From assembly GCA_021815935.1 (NCBI GenBank), contig JAKAZH010000142.1:1-5185 (forward strand): a stretch of DNA of 5,185 nucleotides, written 5' to 3'. The DNA comes from Actinomycetes bacterium. GTDB lineage: Bacteria; Actinomycetota; Acidimicrobiia; Acidimicrobiales; Palsa-688. Numbering within the stretch: the stretch's first letter is position 1; each line of letters begins with the position of its first letter. This document shows positions 1-5,001 of this stretch, in pieces. Both the position numbers and the translations under genes were made by a program. The notes below the pieces were generated by a model. That model made no database searches. It had not been told where the DNA came from and worked only from the letters and a program-made list of their open reading frames with translations.

Positions 1-955
1 TGTCGACTGCACGGTCGAGGATGCCGAGCGCGCCCGGCGGACCAAGGACTGCGTCGGCTCGGTCGTGAGCTGCGACGACCGCACGTTGGTCAGGCACGAC
101 GGCACCGGCGTGCGTGTCCGCGCGCGCCGGGAAAGCCGCCTGCGCCGGGAAAGCCGCCTCCGCCGGGAAAGCCGCCTGCGCCTGAATGGCAAGGCGCGAT
201 CGTGGCGGCGCCACAGCCGACTCAGCTTGTCCCGTGCCGTCCCAACGCTCGCTGATGACCACGTCGCCGACGGGCTGGCGCGACGACCAACCGCGTCGTT
301 CCAGGCCGGGAGCCGGCGGTCGCTCGTCTGGCCAGCCGACGCACAGCCAACCAAGCGCCGCAACCCCCGGAGGTGCGCAAACAAGGGAAAGCAGGTCGAC
401 CGGGTCGAACAGCGTCACCCAGCCCACCCCGAGACCGTGCGCACGGGCGGTCAACCACAGGTTCTGTATCGATGCCGCGCAAGACCACATGTCGGCGTCG
501 GGAAAAGTGGCGCGGCCGAGCACGCCGGCTGCCGGTGCACGCCTGTCGCAGCACACCACCAGCCCGAGGGGAGCTTCGCGAATCCCTTCCAGGTCCAAGT
601 CGAGCAACTGGCTTGCTGATTCGGGATCGAGAAGCGAGGCCTGGGCGATTCTCGCCGTGTCGGCCAGCGACGCTGCTCTCACCCTTGTCTGCGGATCGCG
701 GACTACGACGAACCGCCACGGTTGTGAATGCCCGACGGACGGCGCCTGGTGTGCTGCGCACAGCAGCTCCTCCAAAAGCTCGTCGGCCACCGGGTCGGGC
801 CGGAAGCGGCGTATGTCCCTTCGCCCAGAGATCACCCGCGCCAACGCAGCCTGATCGTCTCCGGTTAATGCCCACGCACTCGGGTCCCGGGAACGTTCCG
901 ATGCGCTGCTTCGATCCCCGATAGTCGGGATCGGGCGCGGCCACGACGGTTCCAT
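1..955 (-). CDS. bluB: BluB-CobT fusion (5,6-dimethylbenzimidazole synthase + start of CobT), 3' truncated by window edge
   Basis: The ATG at 955 is the first start after an in-frame TAG, and 318 codons follow without a stop to the left edge. Residues 41-240 are a nitroreductase-fold BluB domain: RRDIRRFRPDPV (45-56), AAHQAPSVGHSQPW (67-80), SIQNLWLTARAHGLGVGWVTLF (162-183, quoted in two parts: SIQNLW, GLGVGWVTLF), and GWLCVGWPDERPPAPGLERRGW (core GWPDER, 207-212). BluB cleaves reduced FMN with O2 to give 5,6-dimethylbenzimidazole, the lower ligand of cobalamin. D47 of RRD aligns with the Asp known to matter in rhizobial BluB; by spacing the important Ser of that enzyme falls near T181, which I cannot align firmly. 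Residues 258-278 are a linker of (Q/E)AAFPA repeats. Residues 290-318, with GPPGALG (305-311), resemble the CobT N-terminus (consensus KPPGSLG). CobT transfers phosphoribose from nicotinate mononucleotide to dimethylbenzimidazole, so the fusion would join two consecutive steps. The CobT catalytic part lies outside the window. The first 30 residues look unconserved, and no cobalamin riboswitch precedes the gene. Confidence 0.88.
   Translation of the reverse strand, partial: MEPSWPRPIPTIGDRSSASERSRDPSAWALTGDDQAALARVISGRRDIRRFRPDPVADELLEELLCAAHQAPSVGHSQPWRFVVVRDPQTRVRAASLADTARIAQASLLDPESASQLLDLDLEGIREAPLGLVVCCDRRAPAAGVLGRATFPDADMWSCAASIQNLWLTARAHGLGVGWVTLFDPVDLLSLVCAPPGVAALGWLCVGWPDERPPAPGLERRGWSSRQPVGDVVISERWDGTGQAESAVAPPRSRLAIQAQAAFPAEAAFPAQAAFPARADTHAGAVVPDQRAVVAAHDRADAVLGPPGALGILDRAVD
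125..178. repeat. Three tandem 18-bp repeats coding the BluB-CobT linker
   Basis: The unit CGCCGGGAAAGCCGCCTG occurs at 125-142, 143-160 and 161-178. The middle copy differs by one base (final C instead of G). Read on the minus strand in the frame of the fusion gene the units encode QAAFPA, EAAFPA and QAAFPA, so the single difference changes Gln to Glu. The length is a multiple of three, so gain or loss of a unit would keep the frame. It looks like a small coding minisatellite that sets the length of an Ala/Pro hinge between the two enzyme domains. Confidence 0.92.
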
Positions 956-964
956 CGCGCCGTG

Positions 965-984
965 ATGCTACTCGCTAGCTTTGT
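965..984. promoter_or_regulatory. Possible back-to-back -10 elements in the 29-bp divergent gap
   Basis: Only 29 bp (956-984) separate two divergent start codons. On the plus strand TAGCTT (976-981) fits TAnnnT and lies 3 bp before the first of two consecutive GTG codons (985, 988), which places the expected transcription start on the start codon itself. On the minus strand TAGCAT (965-970 reversed) lies 9 bp before the ATG at 955, giving an almost absent leader. Neither gene has a Shine-Dalgarno sequence, and no convincing -35 box is visible for either. Leaderless messages are common in actinobacteria, so this is a plausible but unproven reading. Confidence 0.3.
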
Positions 985-1773
985 GTGGTGACCCGAACGC
1001 GCTTCGCCTTCTTGGACCACCCGGCGCCGATAGCGTTCGCTCATCGGGGGGGCGCTCTCGAAGCACCCGAGAACACTTGGGAGGCGTTCCGTCACGCTGT
1101 GGATCTCGGCTACCGCTACATAGAGACGGATGTGCACGCAACCGCCGACGGGATCGTGGTGACCGCCCACGACCCGGACCTTTCGAGGACGATGGGCCGG
1201 CCCGGCATGATCAGAGGAATGCGCTGGTCCGCGCTGTCCACCTTGCGGCCGTCGGGCAGCGACAACCCGATGCCCCGCTTGGACGAAGTCCTGACGTCGT
1301 GGCCGGAACTGCGATGGAACATCGACGCCAAACACGACAGTGTCGTCGGCCCGCTCATCGAGACCATCCACCGCTGTGGCGCTATCGACCGGGTGTGCAT
1401 CACGTCGTTTGACGAGCGACGCACCGCCAGGATACGCCGCGCTCTGGGGCCGCGTCTGTGTAGCGGAATCGGACCTTTCGCCACAGCCGCCCTGCGCATA
1501 GGAAGCGTCCTGCCCCGCCCCGCGGAGCGCCGCGCTGCAAGCTGGCTCGCAAAGTACGGGGCAGCCCAAGTGCCAGTACGCCAGGGACGCCTCCCGGTGG
1601 TCGACCCGAAGTTCGTCGCCGCCGCACATCGGATCGGGCTTGCGGTGCACGTGTGGACCGTCGATGACCCCGACGAAATGCGCCGGCTTGTCGACCTCGG
1701 CGTCGACGGAATCATGACAGATCGACCGTCCACTCTCAAAGACGTGCTCGACGCCAAGGGACGCTGGTCCTGA
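985..1773 (+). CDS. Glycerophosphodiester phosphodiesterase (GDPD family), cytosolic
   Basis: A complete 262-residue protein of the GDPD TIM-barrel family, which hydrolyses deacylated phospholipid diesters to glycerol-3-phosphate and an alcohol. Family motifs appear in order: AHRGG (19-23) with the first catalytic His H20, PENT (28-31), IETDV (46-50) with metal ligands E47 and D49, AHDPDLSRT (61-69) with the second catalytic His H62, NIDAK (112-116) where D114 takes the place of the usual Glu of the IExK ligand motif, VWTVDDP (223-229), and DGIMTDRP (241-248). Length is normal for the bacterial UgpQ-like class. There is no signal peptide or membrane helix, so it should act in the cytoplasm. 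The start is the GTG at 985 (or the adjacent GTG at 988); an in-frame TAG at 976-978 excludes earlier starts, and no ribosome binding site precedes it, which suggests a leaderless message. It diverges from the BluB-CobT gene and is followed by 167 bp before the transporter gene. The exact diester substrate cannot be told. Confidence 0.93.
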   Translation: MVTRTRFAFLDHPAPIAFAHRGGALEAPENTWEAFRHAVDLGYRYIETDVHATADGIVVTAHDPDLSRTMGRPGMIRGMRWSALSTLRPSGSDNPMPRLDEVLTSWPELRWNIDAKHDSVVGPLIETIHRCGAIDRVCITSFDERRTARIRRALGPRLCSGIGPFATAALRIGSVLPRPAERRAASWLAKYGAAQVPVRQGRLPVVDPKFVAAAHRIGLAVHVWTVDDPDEMRRLVDLGVDGIMTDRPSTLKDVLDAKGRWS

Positions 1774-1790
1774 GCTCCGACGGCCCGGCA

Positions 1791-1819
1791 CGGTCCTCGG
1801 CGACCCCGAAAAGGGACCG
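1791..1819 (+). terminator. Possible terminator hairpin after the phosphodiesterase gene
   Basis: CGGTCC (1791-1796) pairs with GGACCG (1814-1819), and inside it TCGG (1797-1800) pairs with CCGA (1806-1809) around a 5-base loop; AAAG (1810-1813) would bulge out on one side. It starts 17 bp after the stop codon and ends before the transporter promoter, the right place for a terminator. No T-run follows, so intrinsic termination would be weak; it may be a 3'-end stabilising structure. Confidence 0.35.
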
Positions 1820-1845
1820 ATGGGAAAAATGTCCACTCCGGGTAG

Positions 1846-1874
1846 TTGTCATTGCGTTACTCATTGGTTACTGT
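1846..1874 (+). promoter_or_regulatory. Predicted vegetative-type promoter of the transporter gene
   Basis: TTGTCA (1846-1851) matches the TTGACA -35 box at five of six positions, and TACTGT (1869-1874) fits the TAnnnT -10 pattern. The spacer is 17 bp, the optimum. Transcription would begin near 1880-1882, giving a leader of about 60 nt before the ATG at 1941. Two repeat or palindrome elements overlap this promoter, which argues for regulated expression. Confidence 0.6.
1849..1872 (+). repeat. Direct repeat in the promoter spacer, possible activator or repressor site
   Basis: TCATTGCGTTACT (1849-1861) is followed directly by TCATTGGTTACT (1861-1872); the copies differ only by one extra C in the first and share the T at 1861. 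The phasing is about one DNA helical turn, as expected for two protein subunits on one face. The repeat fills the space from the -35 box to the -10 box, so a bound protein would directly affect polymerase. Confidence 0.6.
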
Positions 1875-1886
1875 GACTGCAGTCAC
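1873..1886. promoter_or_regulatory. Perfect 14-bp palindrome over the -10 end and start site, probable operator
   Basis: GTGACTGCAGTCAC is its own reverse complement. It overlaps the last two bases of the predicted -10 box and covers the expected transcription start. Scattered further symmetry extends outward on both sides, with GGTT at 1866-1869 to the left and AACC at 1890-1893 to the right, offset by one base. The position is typical for a dimeric repressor operator (GntR, MarR or TetR type); no regulator gene is present in the window, so the binding protein is unknown. Confidence 0.6.
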
Positions 1887-1903
1887 CGGAAACCTCTTCC
1901 CAG

Positions 1904-1913
1904 TGACATGTCA
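1904..1913. promoter_or_regulatory. 10-bp palindrome in the transporter leader, possible second operator
   Basis: TGACATGTCA is a perfect palindrome. With its left neighbour it reads GTGAC-AT-GTCAA, so it shares the GTGAC half-site of the 14-bp palindrome 18 bp upstream but with a 2-bp instead of a 4-bp centre. It could be a weaker site for the same regulator, although the different spacing speaks against identical binding. Confidence 0.35.
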
Positions 1914-1926
1914 ACCAACTGAAATC

Positions 1927-1944
1927 GGGGGTTCGATGAAATGA
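1927..1944 (+). promoter_or_regulatory. GGGGG ribosome binding site and two-codon mini-frame overlapping the transporter start
   Basis: GGGGG (1927-1931) lies 9 nt before the ATG at 1941 and 4 nt before another ATG at 1936. The ATG at 1936 opens a minimal frame, ATG-AAA-TGA (1936-1944), whose last four bases (ATGA) overlap the transporter start. This could be chance or a start-stop element influencing translation. A competing start is described in the transporter entry. Confidence 0.35.
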
Positions 1945-3731
1945 CCGTGGCCGCTGCGGGCCGGACTTCAGGGTCGAAAGGTATTTCGATGCTGTGGGAC
2001 CGGAAACTTGATTCGTACCCGGAAACCGGGCCGCGAATTTTTTACTTGGCGTTGACCGTCCTCGCGACGATCATGCTTTACTACGAACTCTACGTCGGCG
2101 GTTCCGTCTCGACGCTGTTCCTGCCGAAGCTGCACATGAGCTTCACCTTCTACGTGTACACGGTTGCCTTGAGCAACCTGATCGGCGCGTTCGGCTCCCT
2201 GTTCGCAGGGCTCACGGACCGGGTCGGCAGGACGAACATCGTCGCTGGCGGTCTCATCCTCACGGGGCTCTTCGTGACGTTCATCATCCCGGCCGCTACG
2301 AACAAGTGGACTTTCACGATCGAGGGCTGGCTGGTCGGGGTCATCGAGGGGATCTGCCTCGTAGCCACCCCCGCTCTGATCCGGGACTTTTCTCCCCAGG
2401 TCGGTCGCGGCACGGCGATGGGCTTTTGGACTACCGGACCCGTGCTCGGCAGCCTCATCGTCGCTGTCGTCGCGTCCAATACGATTCCTGCGACGGTCAG
2501 CGAGAGCTTCTGGACCCACGAGTACCACATCTGCGGCGTCGTCGGCCTGATAGTCGCCGTCATCGCAGTGCTCGGGATGAAGGAGCTTTCACCCCGGCTG
2601 CGTGACCAGCTGATGGTTTCCATGCAGGACCGGGCGCTGATCGAGGCCAAAGCGAAAGGCATTGACATCGAGGGGTCGCTGAAGAACCCTTGGGGTCAGC
2701 TGCTGAAGCTCGACGTTCTCGCTTCGGCGTTCGGTATCTCGGTGTTCCTGTTCGTGTACTACACCGCCGTCGGTTTCGGGCTGATCTTCTTCGTGACTGT
2801 CTACGGGTTCTCCACCAAAGACGCCAATGGCCTCGGTAACTGGAACTGGGGTTTCAACTGCATAGCCGTCCTGCTGTTCGGGTTCCTGTCGGACAAGTTC
2901 AAGGTGCGCAAGCCGTTCATGATCGCAGGCGGTGTCGCCGCAGGCATCATGACCATCGTCTGGCTGGAGCAGATCGGACACCATCCGAGCTACTACACGC
3001 TCGCGATCATCGTGGCGATCCTCTCCTTCACTCTCGGGGTCGCCTACGTCCCTTGGATGGCGAGCTTCACCGAGACCGTCGAGGCACACAACCCGGCGCT
3101 CACAGCCACCGGCCTGGCGATCTGGGGCTGGATACTGCGTGTGGTCGTGTTCGCCCTGTTCATGATCCTTCCGTCATTCCTCAGCACGGTCACACCGCTC
3201 GTCGACTACGGTGCCGGCGTCCAAGGGGCGGCGACGCAATACGCGACGCAGCTTGCGACGGCCCAGAAGTTCGCTCCTCAGCTGGCGATCATCCAGGCCA
3301 ACCCTGTGTTGTTCACCCAGCTGGCGACGCATCCGACCGCCGCGTTGGTCGCGCAAGCGGAGAAGGTGGCGGGCGCAGCGAACTTCGCTATCATCGCCAA
3401 GAATTCCAAGGCGATCACTTCCGTCATCGTCGCAGCCAGCGCTCCAGGTAACGCTGCGTTGTACGGCACTGCGAATGGCAAGGCCCTCAACGGCTTCCAG
3501 TACGTCGTCGCTCACGGCACCGCCGTCCAGAACGCAGCGGCGAAGGAGCCCGGCCAGTGGAAGAACTGGTACTGGGTCTGCTTCGCTGCGATCATTGTCT
3601 TCCTCGGAACGGTGCCTTTGATGAAGGGTCGCTGGTCGCCTAAGAAGGCCAAGGAGGACGAGGACGCTCACGAGGCTATGGTCGCCGCAGAGATGGCCAA
3701 GCTGGGTATCGGCGTCCCCGCCACCGCCTGA
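1941..3731 (+). CDS. Major facilitator superfamily transporter with long Ala-rich loop before helix 12
   Basis: A 596-residue inner-membrane secondary transporter. About twelve hydrophobic helices can be placed near residues 32-54, 68-90, 98-117, 127-146, 158-180, 196-212, 259-288, 301-316, 325-342, 351-372, 388-412 and 543-562. The loop 2-3 motif A appears as GSLFAGLTDRVGR (85-97), and its second-half copy as GFLSDKFKVRKP (314-325). RDFSPQVGRG (148-157) and GPVLGS (166-171) mark the helix 4-5 region. Between helices 11 and 12 there is a loop of about 130 residues (413-540), rich in Ala, Thr and Gln, predicted to face outside. I recall actinobacterial relatives with a similar loop, so it is probably a family trait. 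The C-terminal tail (563-596) is charged and cytoplasmic. The start is uncertain: the ATG at 1989 (residue 17) has a better ribosome binding site, AAAGG at 1977-1981, 7 nt upstream, and the first 16 residues look unconserved. The promoter and palindromes upstream suggest regulated expression. The substrate cannot be predicted. Confidence 0.9.
   Translation: MTVAAAGRTSGSKGISMLWDRKLDSYPETGPRIFYLALTVLATIMLYYELYVGGSVSTLFLPKLHMSFTFYVYTVALSNLIGAFGSLFAGLTDRVGRTNIVAGGLILTGLFVTFIIPAATNKWTFTIEGWLVGVIEGICLVATPALIRDFSPQVGRGTAMGFWTTGPVLGSLIVAVVASNTIPATVSESFWTHEYHICGVVGLIVAVIAVLGMKELSPRLRDQLMVSMQDRALIEAKAKGIDIEGSLKNPWGQLLKLDVLASAFGISVFLFVYYTAVGFGLIFFVTVYGFSTKDANGLGNWNWGFNCIAVLLFGFLSDKFKVRKPFMIAGGVAAGIMTIVWLEQIGHHPSYYTLAIIVAILSFTLGVAYVPWMASFTETVEAHNPALTATGLAIWGWILRVVVFALFMILPSFLSTVTPLVDYGAGVQGAATQYATQLATAQKFAPQLAIIQANPVLFTQLATHPTAALVAQAEKVAGAANFAIIAKNSKAITSVIVAASAPGNAALYGTANGKALNGFQYVVAHGTAVQNAAAKEPGQWKNWYWVCFAAIIVFLGTVPLMKGRWSPKKAKEDEDAHEAMVAAEMAKLGIGVPATA
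1977..1991 (+). promoter_or_regulatory. Ribosome binding site favouring an internal transporter start at 1989
   Basis: AAAGG (1977-1981) sits 7 nt before the ATG at 1989-1991. The protein from there begins MLWDRKLD, directly in front of the first conserved segment, and would be 580 residues long. This arrangement is better than that at 1941, so the true start may be here. Confidence 0.5.
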
Positions 3732-3742
3732 TGTAGCTTCCC

Positions 3743-3757
3743 TGGCGCTTTGCGCCA
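3743..3757. terminator. Small perfect hairpin just after the transporter stop
   Basis: TGGCGC (3743-3748) pairs perfectly with GCGCCA (3752-3757) around a TTT loop and is followed on the plus strand by CTTTG. It begins 11 bp after the stop codon. The stem is short and the T-run poor; it may help terminate or protect the transporter message together with the stronger hairpin downstream. Confidence 0.4.
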
Positions 3758-3777
3758 CTTTGTAAGAGCAACACGTA

Positions 3778-3818
3778 GTTGGGGTCGGGACTTAGTTCCC
3801 GGCCCCAACATTTGTTTC
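3778..3818 (+). terminator. Strong intrinsic terminator of the transporter gene
   Basis: A 13-bp stem pairs 3778-3790 (GTTGGGGTCGGGA) with 3797-3809 (TCCCGGCCCCAAC), with a single U-G wobble and a 6-nt loop. It is followed by ATTTGTTT (3810-3817), a good though interrupted T-run. It lies 47 bp after the transporter stop, between convergent genes. On the minus strand the stem is not followed by a T-run, so for the epoxide hydrolase it would be at most a weak terminator. Confidence 0.85.
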
Positions 3819-3854
3819 AGGTCCCGCTTTCCGTCTATGGCGGCCCCACGGGTT

Positions 3855-4991
3855 TCAGCGAACAGTCCGGAAGAACCGGCGTAGCTCCTCGACGAACAGC
3901 GCCGGCTGTTCTAATGCGGCGAAGTGGCCTCCCACGTCCGGCTCGCCCCAATAGCGAATGTCGCTGAACTGTCGTGCCGCCCAACGCTGCGATGCCCGGA
4001 AGATCTCTTTCGGGAAGACAGACGCGCCCATCGGTACACTCACCGGCCCGAGAGGCGGCCGGCTGAACGATTCCCAGTACATTCTCCCCGAGGACGCTGC
4101 CGTAGCCGGTAACCAGTAGAGCATGACGTCGTCGAGGATCCGGTCCGCCCCGAGGGCTCCTACCGGGTCGCCGTCTGTGTCGGTCCAGGACCAGAACTTC
4201 TCGAGGATCCACGCGCACTGCCCAGCCGGGGAGTCGACCAGGCCGTATCCGAGCGTCTGCGGTCTCGTGGACTGCTGCTTCGAGTAACCGGAGTCGCTTT
4301 TCGTGTAGTGCTCCATACCGGCGAGAGCGGCCTTTTCCCCCTCGGTCAGCTCCCCGTCGTCAGGTCCGGGGAATCCGAGGACCATGTTCAGGTGTATTCC
4401 AGCAAGGTGGTCGGCGTCCTGGTGGGCGAGGCTCGTCGTAACCATCGATCCCCAGTCACCGCCCTGAGCTCCGTAGCGGCCGTAGCCGAGTCGCGCCATG
4501 AGCGTTGCCCAAGCCTTCGCCGTTCTTTCGACCCCCCAGCCCGGTGTCGTAGGCTTGTCGGAGAATCCGTAGCCGGGCAGGGAAGGCAGCACCACGTGAA
4601 AGGCATCGGATGCGTCACCGCCGAAACGTTCCGGGTCGGTCAAAGGTCCGACGACGTCCACGAACTCAGCGAAAGACCCGGGCCAGCCGTGCGTTATGAC
4701 AAGCGGTAGCGCCTCAGGGTTGGCCGCACGCACATGCACGAAGTGAATGCCTAATCCGTCTATCACGGTGCGGTAATGAGGTAACGAGTTCAGCCTCGCT
4801 TGGCGGTCACCCCAGTCGTACCCTGCTGCCCAGTATCCGCACAGGTCACGCAGGTAGGCGAGCGGGACGCCCTGCGACCAGTCGGTTACGGTCTCGGACT
4901 CCGGCCAGCGCGTCCGCTCCAGCCTGGCGCGTAGGTCGTCGATCTGGCCGCGGTCGACGTCGATTCGGTAAGGGAAGATCCCGTCGCTCAC
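3855..4991 (-). CDS. Epoxide hydrolase, microsomal type (EHN domain + alpha/beta hydrolase)
   Basis: A complete 378-residue protein that adds water to an epoxide to give a diol. Residues 5-110 are the N-terminal epoxide hydrolase domain (for example FPYRIDV, LERTRWPE and YWAAGYDW), followed by the alpha/beta-hydrolase core. Visible active-site motifs are HGWPGS (101-106, oxyanion hole), LPGYGFSDKP (138-147), GGDWGS (177-182) with nucleophile D179, QSTRPQTLGYGL (240-251), RMYWE (303-307) with Y305 as a candidate epoxide-polarising Tyr, FPKE (326-329) with E329 as the likely charge-relay acid, and GGHFA (354-358) with the catalytic base H356. Length is normal and nothing is missing. No signal peptide or membrane anchor is seen, so it should be soluble and cytoplasmic. 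The start is a GTG at 4991, preceded in frame by TGA after one codon; no good ribosome binding site is seen, so it may be translated by coupling to the gene ending 10 bp upstream. It converges on the transporter gene. The natural substrate is unknown. Confidence 0.95.
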   Translation of the reverse strand: MSDGIFPYRIDVDRGQIDDLRARLERTRWPESETVTDWSQGVPLAYLRDLCGYWAAGYDWGDRQARLNSLPHYRTVIDGLGIHFVHVRAANPEALPLVITHGWPGSFAEFVDVVGPLTDPERFGGDASDAFHVVLPSLPGYGFSDKPTTPGWGVERTAKAWATLMARLGYGRYGAQGGDWGSMVTTSLAHQDADHLAGIHLNMVLGFPGPDDGELTEGEKAALAGMEHYTKSDSGYSKQQSTRPQTLGYGLVDSPAGQCAWILEKFWSWTDTDGDPVGALGADRILDDVMLYWLPATAASSGRMYWESFSRPPLGPVSVPMGASVFPKEIFRASQRWAARQFSDIRYWGEPDVGGHFAALEQPALFVEELRRFFRTVR

Positions 4992-5001
4992 GCTTCAGGA
5001 T

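Noticed and set aside
125..178. CRISPR-like array
   Set aside because: The 18-bp units are directly adjacent without spacers and are in the reading frame of a protein, so this is a coding tandem repeat.
65..619. Plus-strand open frame with ESRLRR repeats
   Set aside because: It is the antisense of the BluB-CobT gene; the repeats come from the 18-bp linker units, and its composition (very Arg-rich) matches no protein family, whereas the minus frame has clear BluB motifs.
222..944. Long minus-strand open frame beginning MAAPDPDYRG
   Set aside because: It lies in another frame over the BluB domain, is Arg/Gly-rich, and shows no family motif. High GC makes such frames common.
956..984. Cobalamin riboswitch before the BluB-CobT gene
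   Set aside because: A B12 riboswitch needs about 200 nt of leader with a B12 box; only 29 bp separate the divergent start codons and no B12 box is seen.
987..993. GGTGACC as another GTGAC operator near the phosphodiesterase start
   Set aside because: It is a 5-base match to a half-site only, inside the start codons, and lacks the partner arm at the right spacing; expected by chance.
865..1836. 323-codon minus-strand frame opposite the phosphodiesterase gene
   Set aside because: It overlaps the complete GDPD gene and the start of the BluB gene and has no recognisable motifs; the GDPD catalytic motifs on the plus strand are decisive.
1968..3089. Minus-strand open frames opposite the transporter
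   Set aside because: They are rich in Arg, Asp and Glu as expected for the antisense of membrane helices, and overlap one another; no motifs.
4308..4709. Plus-strand open frame opposite the epoxide hydrolase
   Set aside because: It lies entirely within the complete hydrolase gene and has no family signature.
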